Below the pieces are notes generated by a model that was given only the letters and a program-made list of their open reading frames with translations, did no database searches and was not told the DNA's origin. Positions 8,832-17,004 of a stretch of 64,000 nucleotides of DNA are shown here, one piece after another. Origin of the DNA: Orientia tsutsugamushi (GTDB lineage Bacteria > Pseudomonadota > Alphaproteobacteria > Rickettsiales > Rickettsiaceae). The position numbers were made by a program, and so were the translations under genes. Numbering within the stretch: position 1 is the stretch's first letter; each line of letters starts with the position of its first letter. The DNA is taken from assembly GCF_900327275.1 (NCBI RefSeq), contig NZ_LS398548.1, forward strand, positions 2,170,001-2,234,000, given 5' to 3'.

Positions 8832-9614
8832 ATGCCTATTGAAGACGAAGGTCAAAATAAAATCAATAAATTAACCGAAAAATTATCCACAGAGGGAATT
8901 AATAGCACAACAATAAAACAGATAGATACTGAAATGCAAAAACTATACTTTCAGCTAGAGGAATCTGAGCAAGTAAGCATAAAACTCATAGATTGGATAC
9001 AATATTTTAGGCTAATAGTAAATAACTACGACAGAAAAAAAGTAAATATAATAGCTTCTCTAAATGGAATGATTTTTTTATTTAGACAATACATAGCATC
9101 AACGAATGTAAGACATGAAAATTTATGTTTAAAAAAATTTAGCATACAAAAGCTAGTAAAAAATGCCGTCAGGAGACTAGAAGACATTGCAAAAGAGAAA
9201 GATATAAAAATCAATTACAATTTTCAGTACAAAATGAAGGATATTGTGATTGGAAATAGTGATCACTTACAAGCTATATTAAGTCAATTAATAGGAAGCG
9301 TCATTAGATTTAATCACAGCTGCCAGGTTATAATTACAGTTCATTTGTTTACTATAAAAAATTATATAAAAAGCGATAACATACTACAATTTAGAATACA
9401 TGATACAGGAAGCGGTATTTCAAAAGAAAAATTAGGGAATATAAAAGCTAAATTAGCTGATTTTGAGTTGGTAAGAGACTATCCGCTAATGCTTGAATCA
9501 GGATTATGGTTTGTAAATTACCTTATTAATCAACTTAATGGAGAAATGGAAATAGAAAGCGAAAAAGACAAGTTTACAACCATTACTTGCAATATTCCAG
9601 TACAACTTTTTTAA
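8832..9614 (+). CDS. Chimeric histidine-kinase-like ATPase-domain protein
   Basis: 260 residues. The first ~94 residues (MPIEDEGQNKINKLTEKLST to IASTNVR) match the start of the right-arm protein at 54512-55288. The rest (HENLCLKKFSIQKLVKN to the end) matches the C-terminal half of the adjacent right-arm protein at 53680-54537. So this gene is a fusion made by a deletion of roughly 800 bp between two tandem paralogues. The C-terminal part is a HATPase_c fold with a good G1 box (IHDTGSGIS), but the N box reads QLIGSVIRF without the usual Asn, and no phospho-accepting His box is seen. Kinase activity is therefore doubtful. Confidence 0.7.
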   Translation: MPIEDEGQNKINKLTEKLSTEGINSTTIKQIDTEMQKLYFQLEESEQVSIKLIDWIQYFRLIVNNYDRKKVNIIASLNGMIFLFRQYIASTNVRHENLCLKKFSIQKLVKNAVRRLEDIAKEKDIKINYNFQYKMKDIVIGNSDHLQAILSQLIGSVIRFNHSCQVIITVHLFTIKNYIKSDNILQFRIHDTGSGISKEKLGNIKAKLADFELVRDYPLMLESGLWFVNYLINQLNGEMEIESEKDKFTTITCNIPVQLF

Positions 9615-9617
9615 TCA

Positions 9618-9768
9618 AATTAATTCGCTTCTTTTTCAGTTTTTGTCTGAGATTGGAGTATATAAAAAGTTTAATTTATTGTATAATTTATTAAAGATTA
9701 TTTAGAGATGAAAAATGATAGACTTTTATAGCGAAAGCTTACTAAATAAGCTGTTTGAAACCAACGTA
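9618..9768 (+). repeat. Promoter-leader cassette, copy 2 (SpoT-type gene)
   Basis: Homologous to 6889-7015. It contains TATATA (9659-9664), a 17-base spacer and TATAAT (9682-9687), then the RBS region and the codons for MIDFYSESLLNKLF. The downstream gene is unrelated to the ankyrin gene that carries copy 1. Confidence 0.75.
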
Positions 9769-10296
9769 AGATTTGACACTAAAATTGATCTTGATAAAGT
9801 TGAAAAAGCAATATTTTATGCCAAAAAATATCATGGCCAGCAAAAGAGAGATACTGGAGAACCTTATTATATGCATCCATTAGAAGTAGCTTATATGGTA
9901 TCAGACTACAGCTTTGAAACAGATACGATTATTACAGCAATACTACATGATACACTAGAAGATACAACATTAACTAAAAAAAAGATTGCTAAGGTCTTTG
10001 GTGTAAAGATTGCAGAACAGGTTTTTGACCTTACCAGAATTAGGAATAATAAAAAAATCAGTTCTAGAGAAATGATTAAAATATTGCGTCAGCAAAACAA
10101 AAAAGATTTGTTATTAATCAAATTATGCGACCGTTTACATAACATTCAAACTGTATTCATAAAATCTGATGAAAAAAGACAAAAAATCATCATTGAAACT
10201 GAGCAAGAATTTATACCTCTTGCTCGACACCTTAAACTATCAAAGATTGCTGATAAGTTAAGTGGATACTGTTTACTTAATACTTATCTGGAATAA
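9715..10296 (+). CDS. RelA/SpoT-type HD-domain (p)ppGpp hydrolase, small form
   Basis: 193 residues. After the shared 14-residue leader comes a compact HD domain: KAIFYAKKYHGQQKRDTGEP, HPLEVAYMV, ILHDTLEDT (the HD metal ligands) and KLCDRLHNIQT (the distal Asp). These are the hydrolase-domain motifs of RelA/SpoT proteins; no synthetase, TGS or ACT domain is present, so it resembles small alarmone hydrolases. RAGE elements of Orientia carry many such genes. It could lower the alarmone level of the cell. The right-arm copy (53003-53579) is frameshifted and a further scrap is at 49954-50163, so this is the only intact one in the window. Confidence 0.85.
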   Translation: MIDFYSESLLNKLFETNVRFDTKIDLDKVEKAIFYAKKYHGQQKRDTGEPYYMHPLEVAYMVSDYSFETDTIITAILHDTLEDTTLTKKKIAKVFGVKIAEQVFDLTRIRNNKKISSREMIKILRQQNKKDLLLIKLCDRLHNIQTVFIKSDEKRQKIIIETEQEFIPLARHLKLSKIADKLSGYCLLNTYLE

Positions 10297-10707
10297 ATGC
10301 TAATTCAAAAGAACAACAATATTTTATTTTTAAATAAAGATAGCTAGTTCAAAAAAAGTAGCATTGTTTTTTGAACTCTAAGATTTAAGACTATATCTCT
10401 TAATGTTTAGGAATATTTTTTGATATAGTCCATAATCCAGAATAAATCTTATGTTAAATGTTAAAACATTTTTGCTGACACATTCTTAACTTATGAACAT
10501 GTGATTCTCTGTACCTTGATTCTAATGAAAAAATAGTTGCAAGCTAAATCGACAAGATTGAAATATTACTGTGACTTGGATATGTGAACAGTGTATAACA
10601 TAACTGTCTTATTTAGTGTTTTAGCTATTACATTGCATAATTATATTGACAACTATTAGTAAATGCATGTTATAATACAAAATATAGAGATTAAGCAAGG
10701 TATTATA
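10297..10707. other. Intergenic region, nothing recognised
   Basis: About 410 AT-rich bases without a convincing gene, IS end or structured RNA. It separates the SpoT-type gene from the membrane protein gene at 10708 and probably holds the promoter of the latter. Confidence 0.4.
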
Positions 10708-11601
10708 ATGAATCCTTTTTCAATAGCAGCAGCTAAAGCACTATCATTTGCCACTGAATCTATGAGCGATGCAGTTGAATGCGTTAACAAAATTATGTTG
10801 AATTCTGTGAGTGCTAACTGTAATGTGACTACATTTAGGAAAATACCTCCAGCTGACGAGTTGTTCGCCAGTACAGACAGTATACTTGCATGTAATAGTA
10901 GCAAGATAGATCCATATAGATATCTCGGCAATACTATGGATTCAATTCGTATGTTTGGAATAACATATAATCCTGACCTTCTTCATGAGTGTACAGGTCA
11001 GGAAGTATTAACATCGAGTAATGCTATATCGTGTGAAAAAAATGAGTTACTATATGAACATAATGTTCCAAATTATGATGATAGTATCCAGAACACTGTA
11101 GTTAGATACTGTATTAGCTCTTGCAAAATAATCAACTGCAACTTGATCAAGCTGAAAGAATTTTGCTCTGGCATGGGGTGTGATAATTATGATAATACTA
11201 CCTATAGCAGTGTAAATTTTGTTAATGTTACAACTAGTCCTGAAGAGGAAAATTTTTTCACTTCTGCTACAGCAACAGTAGCAGGTGTAATAGTTCCATG
11301 GATAGTGCCAACAGTACTAGCAGTTTCTGGAGGTATAGCATTATATGGAATATATCATTTGCGCTCCTCAAAAAATAAAACCAGTTCTTTGCCTGTAAAC
11401 AGTGTAGACGTAGGTACAAATGCTAATACTAGTGTTAAAAATTTAAATGCAGAAAAAATTTCAACAGATTTCCTAGATAATGATGCACAAGCACATCTTT
11501 ATGAAGATCTAAAGACATATAAATGTGAAGAAGCAGCATATGATGACACTGCACTGCCAATATCAGGTGGTCAAGATGCAATAAGGGCTGAGGCTGTATA
11601 A
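10708..11601 (+). CDS. Single-pass membrane protein with tyrosine-containing tail (paralogue of the EHIYA protein)
   Basis: 297 residues from the ATG at 10708; an in-frame ATG 45 bases upstream is possible but has no RBS. Not a known family to me. The N-terminal ~190 residues are rich in spaced cysteines (CISSCKIINC). One long hydrophobic segment follows (AGVIVPWIVPTVLAVSGGIA), then a ~80-residue polar tail. The tail holds two acidic tyrosine sites, AHLYEDL and EEAAYDDTA. The layout and the C-x3-C-K-I-x2-C motif match the protein at 42382-43182, whose tail has three EHIYA/E motifs. In the window both lie near TraA genes. A secreted or surface-exposed effector-like role is inference; nothing in the sequence proves export. 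Confidence 0.6.
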   Translation: MNPFSIAAAKALSFATESMSDAVECVNKIMLNSVSANCNVTTFRKIPPADELFASTDSILACNSSKIDPYRYLGNTMDSIRMFGITYNPDLLHECTGQEVLTSSNAISCEKNELLYEHNVPNYDDSIQNTVVRYCISSCKIINCNLIKLKEFCSGMGCDNYDNTTYSSVNFVNVTTSPEEENFFTSATATVAGVIVPWIVPTVLAVSGGIALYGIYHLRSSKNKTSSLPVNSVDVGTNANTSVKNLNAEKISTDFLDNDAQAHLYEDLKTYKCEEAAYDDTALPISGGQDAIRAEAV

Positions 11602-11658
11602 CAATATTCTCTATACCTCTATCATAATCTTTATTATTAATAGATACTTTTTTCTTAT

Positions 11659-12115
11659 TTAAGATATAAGTTCTAAATTATATTGAACATTGAGAAGGCC
11701 ATTCTTTAAGGCCTCAATGTCCTTAACATGGCCGCACCATTCTTGACGAAAACTGTTCCATTTTAAGCCATGAAGGTGAATGTGGCGCTTAGTGTTTTCG
11801 TCTGGTTCAGAGGTGAATTTTAAAATCACAGCAGCTTTATTTTGCTGTTCTTTATCAAAAATATCTTTACCTATTGTAGTCCAATTGATCCTGAACATTT
11901 GGATGTTGTGTTAAAGTTTCTTTTAGTGAAACAATTGCACCAAATAAAGTATTTGTTGATAAGTGATCAAGCTTAGCTTTAGCAACTAATCCACCCATTT
12001 CGATAAGACGTCGAGTACGCATTTTACGTTCTTTAATTTTAAGGTTAACCTCATCCATGATTAGCTTAGCCTTTTTTTGCTGAAGAGTAATTTTTTGCTG
12101 CATAAGATTTGCCAT
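11659..12115 (-). pseudogene. traD: Ti-type conjugal transfer protein TraD, frameshifted
   Basis: Read on the minus strand, the first part (MANLMQQKITLQQKKAKLIM to HPNVQDQ) and the rest (WTTIGKDIFDKEQQNKAAVI to YNLELIS) match the intact copy at 48494-48949. An extra base near 11885 (CAATTGG for CATTGG) breaks the frame. The small TraD of Ti-type systems is a relaxosome accessory protein encoded opposite to traA, with oriT between them, exactly as here. Confidence 0.8.
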
Positions 12116-12392
12116 GTTAGTAATTCAGAAAGATAAAAAAATCAGGCAAGAATATATCAAAATAAAATCCCAGTAAAGAAAAAAACCGTGCCTACCAAAC
12201 CAACATCAAATAATTATAGTCAAAAAAACGTGAATTCAAGGTTAGAAGCTTCATTGAAAAATAAGCTTACTACGCAATACGTAAACTTGAAAGTTTACTG
12301 CTAAAAAATGAGTACTCATTAACCGATTGAATGTTAAAAAAAAGAAGTTTGTGCTAGCAAAATCAAAAAAACCATGCTAACTTAAAACTCAG
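12116..12392. other. oriT: Putative origin of transfer (oriT), left copy
   Basis: The gap between divergent traD_Ti and traA, where Ti-type systems keep oriT. It holds a perfect 12-bp palindrome ATGAGTACTCAT (12308-12319) and a hairpin GTAAACTTGAAAGTTTAC (12281-12298) followed on the minus strand by GTATTGCGTAG. The right copy (45961-46009) keeps the hairpin with two compensatory base-pair changes. The order hairpin, about 8-10 bases, then TTGCG resembles the IncQ-type oriT as I remember it; the nick site itself is not shown. Confidence 0.6.
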
Positions 12393-15215
12393 GTGAAAAT
12401 TGGTGTTGAGATGGCGATAAAGTTTGCAAGGATTGAATTTTTACGTAGAAGTGAAGGAGGTGATAGTTGTCGTAAGGCAGCGTATAATGCAAGAACTATT
12501 GTTAAAAATAAGCAGACAGGTATAAGGTATAACTTCTCTCGTAAGAAAGATAACGTATATCATACAGTGCTGATACCGGATTATGTAAAACAAGAATTCA
12601 AGAATATTCAAACATTAATGAATGAGGTAGAACGAACAGCAAAAAAAGACAACAGCCAGTTGTTGAAGGATATAGTAATAGCATTGCCAGACGAGAAGGA
12701 GCTAAATTTAGAGCATAGAATAGAACTAACTCATCAAATAGTTGATGCAATGGAATGGGGGCAAAATGGTCTTGGAGTACAGATAGACATTCATAAGCCT
12801 CAAATAGGAGATAAAAACTGGCATGCGCATATATTGGTTACTACAAGAAGATTTAAAGAGAATGGTGAAGAATTGGGTGATAAAGCTGTTGACTTAGAGG
12901 CTAAATTTATAACAGTAAAAGGTCAGTGGCGTATTATTAAAGATCACAAGATGATTCATGAAATAGCAAAAGAAGAAACTAATGTATATTTCGCTGAATT
13001 AGGCTTACCATATAGAGTTGACGAGACAAGCGAAGTGCCTGGAAAGCATATTGGACCTCGTAGAATTAGGAATTTAATTAATGAAGTATTAAATGAAAAT
13101 GAGTTACGTAAAGAGGCTCATTTGAAGATTATTAATGATGCTGACGTAATAACGGATTCTATAACACATTACAAATCTATTTTTACTAAGCAGGATGTTG
13201 AAAAAGCAGTAAAAGATATACCAGATCCAACAGCAAGAGAACAGTTAGTTCAGAAAGTGCTTAGTTCAAATAGAATACTAGAGTTATATCATGATGATGG
13301 TGAAAGTAGCAAATATTTTACGACAATTGAGGTTCGAAATGAGGAGACGAGAATAATCAGAATAGCTAATAAAATCAATAATCAGGTTTATTACAACGAT
13401 ATTTACAATCTTAAAAGTGATATCGAAGGTCTAGCAAATGTTAGCGAAGAACAGAAACAAGCGCTAAGGCATATTTTGCTTAGCACTAGCGGAGTTAGAG
13501 TCTTAAGAGGAAGAGCTGGTACAGGAAAATCTTATGTTTTAGTGAAAGCTCATAAGCTCGCAACAAATCGTGGACAAAAAGTTATTGGTCTTGCCCCCAC
13601 TCATAAGGCAGTATCAGAGCTGAAGAGCAAAGGTTATACTGAGGTCTATACAGTAAAGGGATTTTTGTATAATCGAAAAAAAATTTTTATGAAAGGCAGC
13701 TTAATAGTAGTAGATGAAGCTGGAATGGTAGGTACTAAAGCTTATGCAGAGCTGTTTAGAGTAGTTAGAAACAATTATTGTCAACTGATACTCGCTGGAG
13801 ATGAAAAACAGCTAGCTTCAATAGAAAGAGGCGGAATGTTTGAGATGCTGAGTAATAATTTCGGTTCACATGTTTTAATAGATATTCGCAGACAAAGTGA
13901 AAACTGGAGCAGAGAAGCAGCAACAAAGTTTGCTGAGAGTAATATTTTAAGCGGTATAACCTTACTGAGACAAAATAAATGTGTTAAGTTTGATAATACA
14001 TTACAGGATTCAATTAGTAAGTTGATTTATGATTGGAGTCTAAGCAAGTTTAAGCTACATGAAAAATTGGTAATTACAGTACGTAATAAAGATGTCGACA
14101 TTCTTAATTCAAGTATTAGATCTTTGTTAAAAGCAAATGGTACGCTACAAGGCACAGAATATAGGCGTTCAATAGCTGGAAGGAAAGAGTCCTATATGGC
14201 AGGAGATAGAATCGTATTTCAAAAAAGCGATAAGGATTTACAAATACAAAACAGTGAATTTGCAACTTTAACTTCTGTTAATAAAAATGAATTTGTAGCT
14301 AAGACAGATGCAGGAAAAGAGGTGAGTTTTGATCCTAGTAAAATACAATTTAAACATGGCTATGCAAGTACTGTTTATAAGGCTCAGGGAGCTTCTATAA
14401 AAGATGTATACGTTTTGCATAATGGAATAAGTAATATAAGCAGCTCATACGTAGCTATGACAAGGCATATAGAGAAGTTGCAGCTATATTGCAATAAGAA
14501 AGCTACTGTAAGCATTAACAGTTTAATAAATCAGCTCAGCAGACCAAATGATAAATCAGCTAGCATAACTCTAAAAACTGCTCATGATTTGGAGAAAGAA
14601 CGGACAAAGACAACTGTTTTTAGTAAAATTGAAAACTGGTTTAAGTCTATAATCAATGATATCAATGATAGATCTCATGTGAATAAAGAATATTATCATT
14701 TTACCGCTAAACCAGAGCAAGAAGCTAAAGTAGAAAAAGTCCAGCTCAAAGATATTTCTACTCCATTATTTATGCAGATCAAAGAACAAAGACAATATGA
14801 TTATGATGTAACCATTCTGTCAGCAGAAGGAAAAACGATATCAAGTTTTCAGGAAGCTGGCATTGATAGCAGAATGGTATATAGCTCAAATGTAAATAAT
14901 TTGAAGTACTATCAACCATTTCAAGGAGAAAAGATTCTTATAGCTGCAAATAATGATAAACAAAATAAAGAATATGTAAGCACTATAAACGAGGCTGCAA
15001 AAGTACTGACAAGCAAAGGAGCAATCACTAGTATCGTAGTTCCTTCAGAAGGTGAAGATTTTAACGAAATGCTAAAAAATAAAGGAGCCACAGCTGTTAA
15101 GGAGCTTATGATACCTGAAATCATGAAGTTAATTAATACTCAGAACGTAAAAACAGAGCCTGAACAAATTGTAAAAGCAGATATAGCTCCAAAAATTAGA
15201 ATTAGACGACGCTAA
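12393..15215 (+). CDS. traA: Conjugative relaxase-helicase TraA (MobA/TraA_Ti type)
   Basis: 940 residues. Residues ~7-230 are a MobA/TraA-type relaxase: MAIKFARIEFLRRSEGGDS, the N-terminal motif, and NWHAHILVTTRRF with the HxH metal ligands at 144 and 146. A RecD-like helicase follows, with Walker A GRAGTGKS at 373-380 and Walker B SLIVVDEAGMVG. The enzyme nicks oriT and unwinds the strand for export. The last ~180 residues are a decayed TOPRIM-like segment: the catalytic EG and DxD are degraded (ILSAEGKTISSF, IAANNDKQN), and the primase-like part found in the other traA pieces is missing. The GTG at 12393 opens the frame, but the ATG at 12411 fits the family start better. Apparently intact otherwise, and nearly identical to the right-arm copy through the helicase. 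Confidence 0.85.
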   Translation: MKIGVEMAIKFARIEFLRRSEGGDSCRKAAYNARTIVKNKQTGIRYNFSRKKDNVYHTVLIPDYVKQEFKNIQTLMNEVERTAKKDNSQLLKDIVIALPDEKELNLEHRIELTHQIVDAMEWGQNGLGVQIDIHKPQIGDKNWHAHILVTTRRFKENGEELGDKAVDLEAKFITVKGQWRIIKDHKMIHEIAKEETNVYFAELGLPYRVDETSEVPGKHIGPRRIRNLINEVLNENELRKEAHLKIINDADVITDSITHYKSIFTKQDVEKAVKDIPDPTAREQLVQKVLSSNRILELYHDDGESSKYFTTIEVRNEETRIIRIANKINNQVYYNDIYNLKSDIEGLANVSEEQKQALRHILLSTSGVRVLRGRAGTGKSYVLVKAHKLATNRGQKVIGLAPTHKAVSELKSKGYTEVYTVKGFLYNRKKIFMKGSLIVVDEAGMVGTKAYAELFRVVRNNYCQLILAGDEKQLASIERGGMFEMLSNNFGSHVLIDIRRQSENWSREAATKFAESNILSGITLLRQNKCVKFDNTLQDSISKLIYDWSLSKFKLHEKLVITVRNKDVDILNSSIRSLLKANGTLQGTEYRRSIAGRKESYMAGDRIVFQKSDKDLQIQNSEFATLTSVNKNEFVAKTDAGKEVSFDPSKIQFKHGYASTVYKAQGASIKDVYVLHNGISNISSSYVAMTRHIEKLQLYCNKKATVSINSLINQLSRPNDKSASITLKTAHDLEKERTKTTVFSKIENWFKSIINDINDRSHVNKEYYHFTAKPEQEAKVEKVQLKDISTPLFMQIKEQRQYDYDVTILSAEGKTISSFQEAGIDSRMVYSSNVNNLKYYQPFQGEKILIAANNDKQNKEYVSTINEAAKVLTSKGAITSIVVPSEGEDFNEMLKNKGATAVKELMIPEIMKLINTQNVKTEPEQIVKADIAPKIRIRRR

Positions 15216-15340
15216 TTTAACCTCAAAATAGTTGAAAATTTTAAACTTCAAGATTACTATTGAGAAATCTAATCTTCTATGTATTATTAGGATACATTAA
15301 GTGTATTGATAAATTAAGCAGATTTTTTACTGTAACGAAA

Positions 15341-15456
15341 ATATACACAATAATTGGTGCAACAATCGCAAAGTATCAATGTTCAACTTTTTGATAATTA
15401 TATCACCAATAAGAATGGAACATGCTTTGTATTGCTGCACCAATTATTGTGTATAT
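15341..15456. repeat. 116-bp element with 21-bp perfect inverted ends
   Basis: Positions 15341-15361 and 15436-15456 are perfect reverse complements (ATATACACAATAATTGGTGCA). The 74-base centre codes for nothing visible. It could be a small non-autonomous element or a stem-loop. The rest of 15216-15625 holds nothing I recognise. Confidence 0.5.
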
Positions 15457-15625
15457 CAATCACATTTTACATATTACTACTTATAAATGTCTAACCTACA
15501 AACATACCATCATTAGTATATCTTAATATTCCAATTGTTGCTACTTTTCTTGTTTACTACTCAAGCTGAAATAATAGATATAAAACAGATCATAGTATGG
15601 TTTATGTAATTTGTGTTACGCTAAG

Positions 15626-15998
15626 AACGCCAGTTTAGGACAAGAAAAAGCAGGGAAGGCATAATGTAAAAGGTCTACGAGAGATAATATGAAATTAAAT
15701 TATGCGATATATTTAAATATTAATTTCAATTAATAACAGTTTATTTATTGCTCATATTTCTACAAGTATTAGTTCATAATACTATACTTAATAACCTGAA
15801 CATTGACCATTGTAACACTTGTATATATATCTCTCTCTTTCTAACTGTTTCTTATTCTAAATTTGCATTTGCAAACATGCGAGCAATAAGTAAATGGCTA
15901 TCTATATTTAATATATCACATAATTATAATTGCACATTATCTCTTGTATACCTTTTGTATTATGCTTTTCCTGCTTTCTCTTATCCTAAACTGGCGTT
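15626..15998. mobile_element. IS982-related MITE, full copy
   Basis: A 373-bp element with ends AACGCCAGTTTAGGACAAG and CTTATCCTAAACTGGCGTT, the same as IS982 ends, and an imperfect inverted repeat extending ~60 bp inwards (AAGGTCTACGAGAGATAAT against ATTATCTCTTGTATACC). No transposase inside. Related copies are at 27548-27924 and, in part, 27930-28096 and 50165-50351. It is probably moved by IS982 transposase. Confidence 0.7.
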
Positions 15999-16233
15999 TA
16001 TAATTTTGCACTACCTTAACCAGTTTCGAAAGAGGTCTAATAAACGTTCATTAATTGAGTCTGTCTTTAATGTACTAAAAAAACATATGCATTTAGAGCA
16101 TACTCGACATCGCTCCCCTATTAACTTCTTTGTTCATATAATTTCTTCTCTTGCTAGTTATTCTATCTCCAAACTTAATCCCTACCTTATCTCCTCTTCT
16201 TTCTCTTCTAATCCCTTATCCTAATCTGGCGTT
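15999..16233 (+). pseudogene. IS5 end joined to IS982 transposase C-terminus
   Basis: The bases to about 16039 are an IS5-family right end (CTACCTTAACCAGTTTCGAA, then AGAGGTCTA). The rest reads as the IS982 transposase tail (SLIESVFNVLKKHMHLEHTR) and ends at TTATCCTAATCTGGCGTT. It marks the left border of the toxin-like gene island. Confidence 0.7.
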
Positions 16234-16443
16234 TTATAGTATATATAGCCAAACTATAAACACCTTCTCTCAATTGTTATCTCGTCTATAGTTGAATAAA
16301 AAGAGCAAAAGTTAATAAAAGTTAAATAATCATTGTAAATTTATTTTTCATTGCATACACTAAAATAATGGGCTATGTGAAAGCGCATTATTGCTACTTT
16401 GTGTGGTAATAAACTTACAATTTATAAAGGAAGGAAGATATAT

Positions 16444-17004
16444 ATGATGTATGATTCATTAGATGTTAATATTCGGTTTTTTTATGAAGAATATTTAAAA
16501 AAAGCAAACAATGTATTAACATTTGAGATAAATGATTACGTATACGAGTCATTATTACACGATGTAATGCTTGATATACAGCAGTATCAATGGAATCAAG
16601 GACCTCTCACAATAGAGTTCAACTTTAACTATAGTAACTTTGGATATGTAGACTCATGTATTTTATGTGATGGGCTGTCTGAAGTAGAATGGTATTCAAA
16701 ATCAACAATTAAATTATCATTGCGATGTCGAAGTTTAAACTTTGAGGGAGCTATGAAGGTTATAGACCTTTATAACAGACTGCCAAATATCAATTTATGG
16801 ATCGATTTAGAAGGTATTAATAGTGATCGTAGGATGCTAATATCTTATATTAAACAAGTAATAGTGGCAAATGCAGAAAATGTGGAAGAAGATAAAGATA
16901 TTGTAACTATCCATAATGATAGGATGACTGTACTGTGCAGTCAAGAAATAGATGATTTAATATGCGAAGGGGATACAAATCATGAGCCAAACAATCATTT
17001 TTGA
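16444..17004 (+). CDS. Small protein overlapping the toxin-like gene (possible partner)
   Basis: 186 residues from the ATG at 16444, which has a strong RBS (AAGGAAGGAAG, 16427-16437). No family recognised. It is acidic, with short strand-like stretches (GPLTIEFNFNY, TIKLSLRCRSL, INLWIDLEGI) that could form repeated beta-alpha units, and no signal peptide or membrane segment. It overlaps the start of the 2219-residue protein by 23 bases, so the two are almost surely translated together. Small genes coupled to large toxins are often immunity proteins, chaperones or secretion aids; that is context only. No other copy in the window. Confidence 0.65.
   Translation: MMYDSLDVNIRFFYEEYLKKANNVLTFEINDYVYESLLHDVMLDIQQYQWNQGPLTIEFNFNYSNFGYVDSCILCDGLSEVEWYSKSTIKLSLRCRSLNFEGAMKVIDLYNRLPNINLWIDLEGINSDRRMLISYIKQVIVANAENVEEDKDIVTIHNDRMTVLCSQEIDDLICEGDTNHEPNNHF

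Noticed and set aside
15748-16224. 158-residue frame as a real protein
   Set aside because: It runs through a MITE into an IS5 end and an IS982 transposase tail; only the tail is real coding sequence, and it is a fragment.
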